Assembly (NCBI GenBank): GCA_039817415.1
Contig: JBCBVV010000094.1
Location: forward strand, 1 to 8,444
Length of the DNA: 8,444 bases
Reading direction: 5' to 3'
Source of the DNA: JALEFZ01 sp039817415
GTDB lineage: Bacteria > Bacteroidota > Bacteroidia > J057
Positions within the stretch are counted from its first letter, which is position 1. Each line of letters opens with the position of its first letter. This document shows positions 1-6,614 of this stretch, in pieces. Both the position numbers and the translations under genes were made by a program. The notes beneath the pieces were generated by a model. It was not told where the DNA came from, searched no databases, and was given only the letters and a program-made list of their open reading frames with translations.

Positions 1-21
1 CATGAATTCTTTATGCCCCAA

Positions 22-786
22 TTATTTATCAAGGGAAAGAAATGGATCTCCATCAGGGAAAAAGGTCTGGATGGAATCGGCTGATTCTACCTTCCCCATG
101 TTGATTTCAAGTGAACCAATCATATGGTTACTAGCGATGAGGGCACCTGTATGTAGTTCTTTCCAACTCTCCCAAGTAAATTCCATCCCTTTTACAGGAA
201 GATTTGAAGCCCATACTTGCCAGCTAAGGGGTCTTTTGGTTTCCTGATCTAACTTCCATAAATATGAATCACCAGGGGTTAGTCCACCAGAACCATATGT
301 AACCAAAAGATCTTCACTACCATCCTCATTTTTGATTAAGTACCTAGTAGTTCCTGGATCAAATGCTTTAACGACCGCATTCAACCAGAAGCCGTCATTC
401 ACCCAATAACTATAAGCTGCCCCAAGAAGCTCTTTTTTCTTTTCTCCCTCCAATAATTTCCCAGCTTCATAAACTTCTCCTTCTTTGGTTTTTACATGGA
501 AGTTCACTACGAATTCATCCCATTTTACCTGAGCAAAATCTCTTTCTTTATCCCATGTATGCTCATGTGATTCTCGAAAGCTCCATCTTACGATATTGGT
601 ACTATCCCAGGCAGATTTGTTGACAGCATCCATCATTTCTACTGCCAAATTATCTGCAGCTTCTCCAGCTTCTCCGGTGGGGAGAGGTTTATTTTGAGTG
701 TATAAATAAATCCCTCCTGCAACAACCAAAACGAGAATAATGATACCGATTACAGCTAATCCTCTTAATACAGCGCTTCTTGCCAT
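22..786 (-). CDS. Trp-rich membrane-anchored protein of unknown function
   Basis: I do not recognise this 254-residue protein by name. Residues 1-7 are short and basic (MARSAVLR), and about 9-29 form one strongly hydrophobic helix rich in I, V and L. No lipobox cysteine follows, so the best reading is an uncleaved N-terminal anchor with residues 31-254 outside the cytoplasmic membrane. The soluble part has 11 tryptophans and alternating polar/aromatic strands (for example YWVNDGFW and SWQVWASN), which suggests an antiparallel beta-sheet resembling LolA-like or lipid-binding half-barrels. That fold is my inference only. The ATG at 784-786 is the natural start because it directly precedes the signal anchor. 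It lies 90 nt after the mnmA stop on the same strand, with a strong terminator in between, so it may be transcribed separately. No catalytic motif is visible. The gene is real on length, composition and complete structure; the function is unknown. Confidence 0.85.
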   Translation of the reverse strand: MARSAVLRGLAVIGIIILVLVVAGGIYLYTQNKPLPTGEAGEAADNLAVEMMDAVNKSAWDSTNIVRWSFRESHEHTWDKERDFAQVKWDEFVVNFHVKTKEGEVYEAGKLLEGEKKKELLGAAYSYWVNDGFWLNAVVKAFDPGTTRYLIKNEDGSEDLLVTYGSGGLTPGDSYLWKLDQETKRPLSWQVWASNLPVKGMEFTWESWKELHTGALIASNHMIGSLEINMGKVESADSIQTFFPDGDPFLSLDK

Positions 787-800
787 GATATATGTCTCTT

Positions 801-827
801 AAAAAAGGCAGTGAAAAATCACTGCCT
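801..827 (-). terminator. Intrinsic terminator after mnmA
   Basis: Positions 806-814 and 819-827 form a perfect 9-bp stem (AGGCAGTGA/TCACTGCCT) around a 4-nt loop. Read on the minus strand it is followed by a run of six T (806-801). It lies about 50 nt past the mnmA stop codon and fits a rho-independent terminator for mnmA. The T-run ends only 14 nt before the ATG of the next gene on the same strand (786), so the hairpin could instead be an attenuator in that gene's leader. On the plus strand there is no T-run after the stem. Confidence 0.85.
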
Positions 828-875
828 ATATTAATTGCGAATATTCGAAAATGTTAGGGAAATACCGCTAAAAAA

Positions 876-2072
876 TCAGGAAATAACTCCCGAGCCCATC
901 AATTCTTCCCCATCATACCAAGCTGCAAATTGTCCGGGGGTGATCCCTCTTTGGAGTTCATCAAAAACAATGTACATCCCATCCTTCATTCTGTGTAGAG
1001 TTCCCTCTACAAGTGGTTGGCGATAACGAATTCTCAATTGAAAACGCTTCTCCTCCCCTACTTCCATTTTTTGGTCTTCTCTAAGCCAATGGATGTCTTG
1101 GGCCGGTACAAACAATGCCTTTCTGTTCAGGCCTGGGTGGTGCTCCCCCATTCCAGTGTAAATGACATTTTCCTGAGTATCTGTGCTAATGACAAACAAA
1201 GGCTCTGCCTTTCCACCAACATTTAACCCCTTTCTTTGCCCAATGGTAAAAAAATGAGCTCCATGATGTTCCCCTACTACTACGCCATCATGTTTACTAT
1301 ATATGTAGGGATCAGATAATTGCTTGAGCCACTCAGCCTTTGAAGGTTGAATGTCGCCTGCTAATACTCTTTGCTTATAGATAGCAGAATCTGATGGTAT
1401 TTCTATGATTTTTCCTGTTTTGGGGCGAAGCTGCTGTTGCAAAAAGACAGGAAGCTTCACCTTCCCAATGAAACACAATCCTTGTGAGTCTTTTTTATCT
1501 GCTGTTAACAGGCCCGCTTCAGCAGCAATTTCTCTCACTTTTGATTTTTCTAGCTCTCCTATCGGAAACAAGGCTTTAGAAAGTTGTTCCTGACTCAATT
1601 GGCAGAGAAAATAGGATTGGTCTTTTTTATTGTCCTTTCCAGAAAGTAAGTTATAAACTGGCGTCCCATCAATTTGCTGCTCACTCTTCCTTACATAATG
1701 GCCTGTGGCCACAAAGTCTGCTTTTAAGCTAAGGGCCTTATCCAAAAAGATGTCAAACTTAATCTCTCTATTGCACAGCACATCTGGATTGGGAGTTCTG
1801 CCTGCCTTGTATTCGGCAAACATATAATCTACAATTCGAGCTTTGTATTCTTTGCTTAAGTCAATGGTTTGGAAAGGAATCCTAAGGTGTTGGGCTACGG
1901 CAAGGGCGTCATTGCTATCCTCTAGCCACGGACATTCGTCGCTAATGGTCACGGAGTCGTCATGCCAGTTTTTCATGAACATCCCAATAACCTCATGCCC
2001 TTGTTGTTGAAGCAAATATGCTGCAACACTAGAATCTACACCACCAGATAATCCAACTACAACGCGTGCCAT
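876..2072 (-). CDS. mnmA: tRNA-specific 2-thiouridylase MnmA
   Basis: MnmA adds sulfur to C2 of the wobble uridine (U34) of tRNA-Lys, -Glu and -Gln, using ATP to adenylate the base and a persulfide relayed from a cysteine desulfurase; it acts in the cytoplasm. The 398-residue protein begins with the PP-loop ATPase motif SGGVDSS (residues 9-15). It keeps both family cysteines: C100 in CNREIKF and C200 in GLCFIG. Other family segments are PNPDVLC, ATGHY (122-126), KDQSYFL (150-156) and a C-terminal beta-barrel ending in TPGQFAAWYDGEEL. Length is slightly above the usual 360-380. I chose the ATG at 2070-2072, which puts the PP-loop at the normal distance from the N terminus. The frame is open to a TTG at 2105, but the added residues resemble nothing in the family and overlap a likely promoter box. 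It is probably its own transcription unit, with a promoter upstream and a terminator at 801-827. Confidence 0.97.
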   Translation of the reverse strand: MARVVVGLSGGVDSSVAAYLLQQQGHEVIGMFMKNWHDDSVTISDECPWLEDSNDALAVAQHLRIPFQTIDLSKEYKARIVDYMFAEYKAGRTPNPDVLCNREIKFDIFLDKALSLKADFVATGHYVRKSEQQIDGTPVYNLLSGKDNKKDQSYFLCQLSQEQLSKALFPIGELEKSKVREIAAEAGLLTADKKDSQGLCFIGKVKLPVFLQQQLRPKTGKIIEIPSDSAIYKQRVLAGDIQPSKAEWLKQLSDPYIYSKHDGVVVGEHHGAHFFTIGQRKGLNVGGKAEPLFVISTDTQENVIYTGMGEHHPGLNRKALFVPAQDIHWLREDQKMEVGEEKRFQLRIRYRQPLVEGTLHRMKDGMYIVFDELQRGITPGQFAAWYDGEELMGSGVIS

Positions 2073-2075
2073 CTT

Positions 2076-2100
2076 CAAATGTATTTGTCCTACAAATCTA
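2076..2100 (-). promoter_or_regulatory. Putative mnmA promoter with two TAnnTTTG boxes
   Basis: On the minus strand two perfect matches to the Bacteroidota -7 consensus TAnnTTTG lie just before mnmA: TAGATTTG (2100-2093) and TACATTTG (2083-2076). The first would place a transcription start near 2086, giving a short leader. The second is so close to the ATG at 2072 that it would give an almost leaderless mRNA. A good -33 TTTG at 19-21 nt is missing for both; the second box has only ATTG (2106-2103) at a 19-nt spacing. Tentative. Confidence 0.35.
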
Positions 2101-2175
2101 CCCAATCTAATTCAAAAAGGGTATAGGGGATACGACGAAGGCTGACATTCGTTGCAGTTGGCTACTTAAAGCTCC

Positions 2176-3522
2176 TTATTCACAGCTCATATCGATCTTA
2201 GACTGCACATCTGCATTGGGAAAACACATTCCAGATGGCAATTCAACTGGCTCAAAACGGGCTAAGTTTGGATCGTAAAGCCCATTCTCCAAAAAGGCGA
2301 TAATAAATCCAATCTCTTGTTCTGTCAAGCCCAGCGGTGCAAACCCACTCGCCAATTGTGAGGAAGGGACATTGGCATTCTCTTTTTGAGCGATATTCTT
2401 GTATTCTACCACCTCTCTAATAGAATTGAATGTTCCTCCATGGCCATAGAAAGGCGAGTCCTTTAAGTTATACAACTGTGGAACCTTGAATTTAAAATCA
2501 TCAGCAGCATTTCCAGTAAAACTTCCTCTCCCGAGGTTAGCTGAATTGTCGCTAGAGGCATTGTAGGTTCCTCCACCGTTCATATCTTCCATTCCTAAGG
2601 CATAAAAACTCATGTCATTCAAAGCTGGCCCCTTGTGACAGGAACCACAATTTCCTTTGCCAAAGAAGAGGATGGCACCTTTGAGTTCATCATTGGACAT
2701 GGACTCTTTATCTCCTTTTAACCATTGCTGGAAAGGTGATTCCGTTGCAAGAAGGGTTCTTTCAAAGGCAGCAATCGCTAAACCAGCTGTCTCTTTTGTA
2801 TATCTATTTTGTTCTGGGATATTAGCAAAGGCATTGTCAAACCAAGCCTTATAAGATGAGGTATTTACTAAGGTAGAATCACAGTCCATTCTGTGTACCC
2901 CTAGACCTGCTATGGCCTGAATCTCCACCCCTTCATATCCAAGATGATTGGTAGCGATAGGTGTCCCTTCCAACCAGCGGGTTTCGGTTCCTTTATTCAC
3001 TCCTGTGGCTCCAAATTGCCCATTCCAAAGCATATTGGTTTGAAAAGCCACATTCAAAGCTGATGGAGTCCTGAGAGGCTGGACATCAATTTCTTCAGGC
3101 TGGTACAAATTACTTAGGGTTCTGGCTTCTCCACTCAAGCCAAATCCAGTTCCACCTTCACCAATTCCTTGTTGCATATTGGCTTGGAAGCCTGCTTTGG
3201 CATGATGGCATGAGGCACAGGAATAGGTATGCAAACCCACTTCTTTTCTAGGGACCACACCAAGCCCAGTTTCGTGGTAGAGAAATTTCCCCAAAAAAAC
3301 TTTTTCGGCAGTTAAAGGATTTAGAGGATCTTGTGGGATTTTCCACAATTCATCAGACTCTGGCATGACAAAAGAAGATAGCCCCTGCTCTCCTCCTTTT
3401 TGGTTTAAGATACTGGCCAATTCAATGTTTAGGATGGCCAATTCTTTGTCTGCTACAGGATCATTAGTACATGAGGTGAGGACAATTGCCCCTAACAAAA
3501 TTAAGCTGAAATACTTCGACAT
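2176..3522 (-). CDS. Di-heme cytochrome c peroxidase / MauG-family lipoprotein
   Basis: This family uses two c-type hemes to reduce hydrogen peroxide with electrons from small cytochromes, or, in MauG-like members, to oxidise a protein or other substrate. The 448-residue protein starts with a lipoprotein signal (hydrophobic 5-15, lipobox LTSC with C18 as the lipidated residue), so it is probably tethered in the periplasm or outer membrane. Two heme sites are visible: CASCH (102-106) and CGSCH (292-296). Between them, TPSALNVAFQTNMLWNGQ matches the family's region around the FWDGR segment. After the second heme a GMEDM stretch may supply a distal Met ligand, and a KVPQLYNLKDSPFYGHGG segment matches the C-terminal family signature. 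It is longer than classical bacterial peroxidases (about 320-350), including a C-terminal tail with two cysteines (LPSGMCFPN and DMSCE). The neighbours do not reveal its electron donor, and peroxidase versus MauG-like activity cannot be decided from sequence. Confidence 0.92.
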   Translation of the reverse strand: MSKYFSLILLGAIVLTSCTNDPVADKELAILNIELASILNQKGGEQGLSSFVMPESDELWKIPQDPLNPLTAEKVFLGKFLYHETGLGVVPRKEVGLHTYSCASCHHAKAGFQANMQQGIGEGGTGFGLSGEARTLSNLYQPEEIDVQPLRTPSALNVAFQTNMLWNGQFGATGVNKGTETRWLEGTPIATNHLGYEGVEIQAIAGLGVHRMDCDSTLVNTSSYKAWFDNAFANIPEQNRYTKETAGLAIAAFERTLLATESPFQQWLKGDKESMSNDELKGAILFFGKGNCGSCHKGPALNDMSFYALGMEDMNGGGTYNASSDNSANLGRGSFTGNAADDFKFKVPQLYNLKDSPFYGHGGTFNSIREVVEYKNIAQKENANVPSSQLASGFAPLGLTEQEIGFIIAFLENGLYDPNLARFEPVELPSGMCFPNADVQSKIDMSCE

Positions 3523-3707
3523 GGGTATTCAATGACTTTATGCGAACTGTCTTGCAAATGACAAAAATCTACAGGACAAAACGCGTTCCACAAGTATGTA
3601 TGGGGCAAAAAGGTGGGTGAATACGCAGGAATAATGGCAAATATTTCAAATTACAAGATATATTATTTCCACCATCCGAAGTAAATCTTAGGACTCGCTA
3701 ATTTCTC

Positions 3708-4574
3708 CTAAAAAAGGGCGATGAGCATATCAAATACTCCAAAGACTTTTAGCATGGAGAAGAAAACAATTACGATGAGCAAACGGTGAATCCAAAGGTT
3801 GGCATTGGGTACTTTAGAGATGACTCTCACCCCTAACACAGCTCCAGTAGATTGGAAAAGGGCCATTAACAATCCATAGCCTATGTGTACTTGGTTGTGT
3901 TGAAAGAAAATGATTAAAGCTGGGATACTAAATACGATGACCGCCAACATCTTAATGGCATTTCCTTGTAGCAAGCTATACCTAGCCACCAAAACTAGAC
4001 CCGCCAACAAAAACAATCCTACCCCAGCTTGTAAAAAGCCACCATAGAATCCAATACCAAGAAAAATCAGGATGCTATACCACTTTCGATTCCGTTCTCC
4101 ATTACCTGCTCCAGATTCCTGTATCCATTTTTTAGGATTAATTAAGAGAAAGACAAGCATACATAGCATAAGGATGCCTATAGCAGTTGTCATGCTATCC
4201 TTATCAAGGTAGACGGCCACATTTGCACCAGAAACCGCACCGATAAACATCGGAATAACTAGCCAAAGAATATTCTTCGTAGGTAAATGCCCCTTTCTAT
4301 AAAAGGAAACTCCCCCTACAAGGCTTTGCATGAGGACACCAATTCGGTTGGTTCCATTAGCTACAGGCGCAGGAAGCCCACACATAAACATGAAAATAGG
4401 TAGGGTAATCAGGGATCCACTTCCTGCCAGGGTATTAATGATTCCTGTTACTACCCCTGCTATCATGAAAAGAATGAATTCCCCTAAGGAAAGATTAATC
4501 GCAAAAAGTTCTTCCATACCGAATTTGAGCTGAGGCGCCAAATTAAACATAATCTCATCAAACTCCTTCTTCAT
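3708..4574 (-). CDS. TauE/SafE-family permease (DUF81 membrane protein)
   Basis: TauE/SafE proteins are inner-membrane carriers linked to export of sulfite, sulfoacetate or other organosulfur anions, but most members have no tested substrate. The 288-residue sequence is almost entirely hydrophobic, with roughly eight to ten membrane segments from about residue 31 to 287. The family's two halves are both visible: TGIINTLAGSGSLITLP followed by NGTNRIG (about 43-79), and GFYGGFLQAGVGLFLLAG followed by GNAIKML (about 175-210). A polar loop (148-165, including ESGAGNGERNRK) separates the halves. The start is uncertain: the ATG at 4574 gives a 30-residue soluble leader, while in-frame ATGs at 4550 and 4517 would also keep all membrane segments; an AAGGAG lies upstream of 4550 at a rather long spacing. 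It is divergent from the caspase-like gene across 185 nt. No sulfur-metabolism gene is nearby, so the substrate is unknown. Confidence 0.9.
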   Translation of the reverse strand: MKKEFDEIMFNLAPQLKFGMEELFAINLSLGEFILFMIAGVVTGIINTLAGSGSLITLPIFMFMCGLPAPVANGTNRIGVLMQSLVGGVSFYRKGHLPTKNILWLVIPMFIGAVSGANVAVYLDKDSMTTAIGILMLCMLVFLLINPKKWIQESGAGNGERNRKWYSILIFLGIGFYGGFLQAGVGLFLLAGLVLVARYSLLQGNAIKMLAVIVFSIPALIIFFQHNQVHIGYGLLMALFQSTGAVLGVRVISKVPNANLWIHRLLIVIVFFSMLKVFGVFDMLIALF

Positions 4575-4759
4575 GGGTTGAGAAGGCCCAAAAGCTCTAC
4601 AATAATACGATTTATCGCATTTTTAATTAATTGAATTATCTACAGTAAGAATAGTTTGATAAATGATTTCTCTCCCTTCCATCTAGCAAGTAGTTTTATG
4701 AGTGTAATATTTAATATCCTTAATGAAATAATCATTCCTTTACTACTAATAATTTGATT
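4575..4759. promoter_or_regulatory. Divergent AT-rich promoter region
   Basis: This 185-nt gap lies between the divergent starts of the TauE-like gene (minus) and the caspase-like gene (plus), so it should hold promoters for both. It is markedly AT-rich, with blocks such as TTTTTAATTAATTGAATT near 4620-4637. I found no perfect TAnnTTTG box on either strand; the nearest plus-strand candidates (TAGTTTG near 4650 and TAATTTG before the start codon) have the wrong internal spacing. A short inverted repeat (AATGA 4722-4726 / TCATT 4732-4736) is too small to call an operator. Confidence 0.5.
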
Positions 4760-6544
4760 ATGAGCTTCAGCCAGCAAAGGACCCCCTGGATAATTTTATT
4801 CCTCTGGCTATTCTGTATCACTCAAGTATCTTTCGCCCAGCGCAACAATTTTAAACTGTTTGAGAAATCCAACAGTAGAAGCGGTCTTCAGCAAGTTTGG
4901 GGAGAGGAGTTTTCCAACAATCTAAAAGATTGGCCCCAGTATCACACACATTCCCTATACAGTCGTATTCGAAAGGGAAAATATGAATTCGCCGCGAGAA
5001 CCAACCACCCGTTTCAAGTAACCAAACCTCTGATTATCAATCAGGTTGATCAATTCCAGATCGAAATGGATTGGAAGGTCATTATTTGCGGAAAAGACGC
5101 CTATAATGGGCTGGTCTTTGGAGGAGACTATCACTCAAACGGTTATGCTTTAAGCATCGATCGACAACAGACCATTTCACTTATCAGATTCGACCATAGA
5201 AACGAAAAGGTACTCCTCGAAGAAAATACACACGGACTTTGGAAAGCAGGAGCCTACAACAAAGTGAGTCTTCATCAAACAGAGACCTCTTGGGAAATAT
5301 ACCTCAATGAGCAGTTTCTTTTCTCTCACCCTAGACAAAGGTTATTTGGCGGAGAATGTGGATTGATTTCAAGGGGTAACAATGCTTTGGAGGTTCAGAG
5401 CATGCATTTACTCGAAGGTGAACAAATCAATCATTATGAAGCCACCTATCAGGACGAGCAAGGCATAAGCATAGATATCATTGAACCTTATGTCTTAGAT
5501 GGCACTACTTACATAGCTAAATCAAAGTACCAAAATATTCGTGGCAAGGTGAATAGCCAGCAGGAAATTCAGTCCTTCTATGTCAATGATACCAAGGTAA
5601 CGGTAGATTATGAAGGATACTTTTCTATCACTTGCCCCTTAGACTCGCTCTTCACTCACATGCATTTAGAGGCACGTAACTATGCAGGAGCGAGACATAA
5701 CATGAATTTTAACATCCTCTTTCAGGATCCAGTAGAAGCAGTAGTTTATCCCTCCAAGCCTAAACCATCGGCCCACTCTGATTTTAAAACTTCCTATAGC
5801 CAGTCAAACGGCTTTCATTCCGAGTCTTTCAAGACAACAGGAAGAGGGGAAAACTATCTGCTGATCATTGGAGTAAATGAATACACAGTCTGGCAGCCCC
5901 TTTACAATGCCGTAAAGGATGTTCAGGACGTGAAATCAACCCTGATCAAACACTATGGATTCAAGAGTTCCAATGTACTAGAGCTCATTGATGAGGATGC
6001 CACCAGAGAAAATATCATGGACGCCTTTGAGCAAATGCAAGTTAAGCTTACCCCAGATGACAACTTAGTGATCTATTATGCAGGCCATGGTTACTACAAC
6101 AGAGAAACTGGTCTAGGGTACTGGGTACCTGTAAATTCTAGGCGGAAAAAGGTGGCTGATTACATAGGAAACTCTACCATCCATGATTATATCAGGAGCA
6201 TAGACAGCAAGCACACCTTTTTGATCGCTGATGCATGTTATGCGGGTTCATTTTTCACCCATTTTCGAAGCAATCAATTCTTATTAGATGCCAGATCTAG
6301 ATGGGCTTTCACCTCTGGTGATATTGAGAAAGTATGGGATGGACAACCTGGAGAAAACAGCCCATTTGCCAAAAATCTAATCTACTTTATGAAAAATTAT
6401 CAGGGCAGGTCATTGCCAATCGACCAGCTCATCCAAGAAGTTAGTGAATCTGTAAAAATAAGTACTACCCAGACTCCGCAAGGCAGTCCATTAAAGATGG
6501 CTGGCGACAAAGGAGGGGTTATGGTACTCAAGAAAGTACGTTAA
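4760..6544 (+). CDS. Exported caspase-like (peptidase C14) multidomain protein
   Basis: This is a predicted secreted or periplasmic cysteine peptidase of the caspase/metacaspase clan. The 594-residue product starts at the ATG at 4760; the frame is open to a TTG at 4754, which is less likely. Residues 7-26 form a signal peptide with probable cleavage at VSFA/QR (26/27). About 35-222 is beta-rich and resembles LamG/DUF1080-type jelly-roll folds (NGLVFGGDYHSNGYAL, WKAGAYNKVSLH). About 235-321 looks like an Ig-like beta-sandwich (IRGKV, FYVNDTKV, YEGYFSITCPL). A Ser/Lys-rich linker (322-364) leads to the caspase domain from N365 (NYLLIIGVNEY), with the catalytic His443 in YYAGHGYY and Cys493 in DACYAGSFF, both intact. 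The C terminus (QTPQGSPLKMAGDKGG) matches the tail common in bacterial C14 proteins. It is a single-gene unit with its own terminator. Cleavage specificity (metacaspase-like Arg/Lys or otherwise), target and need for activation are unknown. Confidence 0.9.
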   Translation: MSFSQQRTPWIILFLWLFCITQVSFAQRNNFKLFEKSNSRSGLQQVWGEEFSNNLKDWPQYHTHSLYSRIRKGKYEFAARTNHPFQVTKPLIINQVDQFQIEMDWKVIICGKDAYNGLVFGGDYHSNGYALSIDRQQTISLIRFDHRNEKVLLEENTHGLWKAGAYNKVSLHQTETSWEIYLNEQFLFSHPRQRLFGGECGLISRGNNALEVQSMHLLEGEQINHYEATYQDEQGISIDIIEPYVLDGTTYIAKSKYQNIRGKVNSQQEIQSFYVNDTKVTVDYEGYFSITCPLDSLFTHMHLEARNYAGARHNMNFNILFQDPVEAVVYPSKPKPSAHSDFKTSYSQSNGFHSESFKTTGRGENYLLIIGVNEYTVWQPLYNAVKDVQDVKSTLIKHYGFKSSNVLELIDEDATRENIMDAFEQMQVKLTPDDNLVIYYAGHGYYNRETGLGYWVPVNSRRKKVADYIGNSTIHDYIRSIDSKHTFLIADACYAGSFFTHFRSNQFLLDARSRWAFTSGDIEKVWDGQPGENSPFAKNLIYFMKNYQGRSLPIDQLIQEVSESVKISTTQTPQGSPLKMAGDKGGVMVLKKVR

Positions 6545-6586
6545 CATCGGCCATAGTTGAAGTGTATATAATAGTAGTGAATGATG

Positions 6587-6614
6587 CGGGACCCTTAATC
6601 GGGTCCCGTTTTTT
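6587..6614 (+). terminator. Intrinsic terminator after the caspase-like gene
   Basis: Positions 6587-6594 and 6601-6608 form a perfect GC-rich 8-bp stem (CGGGACCC/GGGTCCCG) with a 6-nt loop, followed by six T (6609-6614). It lies 43 nt after the stop of the caspase-like gene. The T-run overlaps the stop codon of the converging aspartate kinase gene (6613-6615). On the minus strand the sequence beyond the stem (CATCATTCAC) has no T-run, so it appears to serve the plus strand; the hairpin could still form at the 3' end of the kinase mRNA. Confidence 0.92.

Noticed and set aside
1..3. Minus-strand ATG at the left edge, 18 nt past the stop of the 22-786 gene, possibly starting a further gene
   Set aside because: Only the start codon lies inside the window, so nothing can be supported.
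2..247. Plus-strand 81-codon reading frame at the left edge
   Set aside because: It is antisense to the 3' part of the Trp-rich protein gene and its translation looks random.
835..1593. Several short plus-strand reading frames opposite mnmA (835-1026, 1017-1226, 1405-1593), and similar ones opposite the other minus-strand genes
   Set aside because: They lie antisense to well-supported genes, resemble no family and have no initiation signals; they are shadow frames.
3523..3707. Possible small gene or RNA between the peroxidase and permease genes
   Set aside because: No plausible reading frame, stable hairpin with T-run, or promoter consensus was found in the 185 nt.
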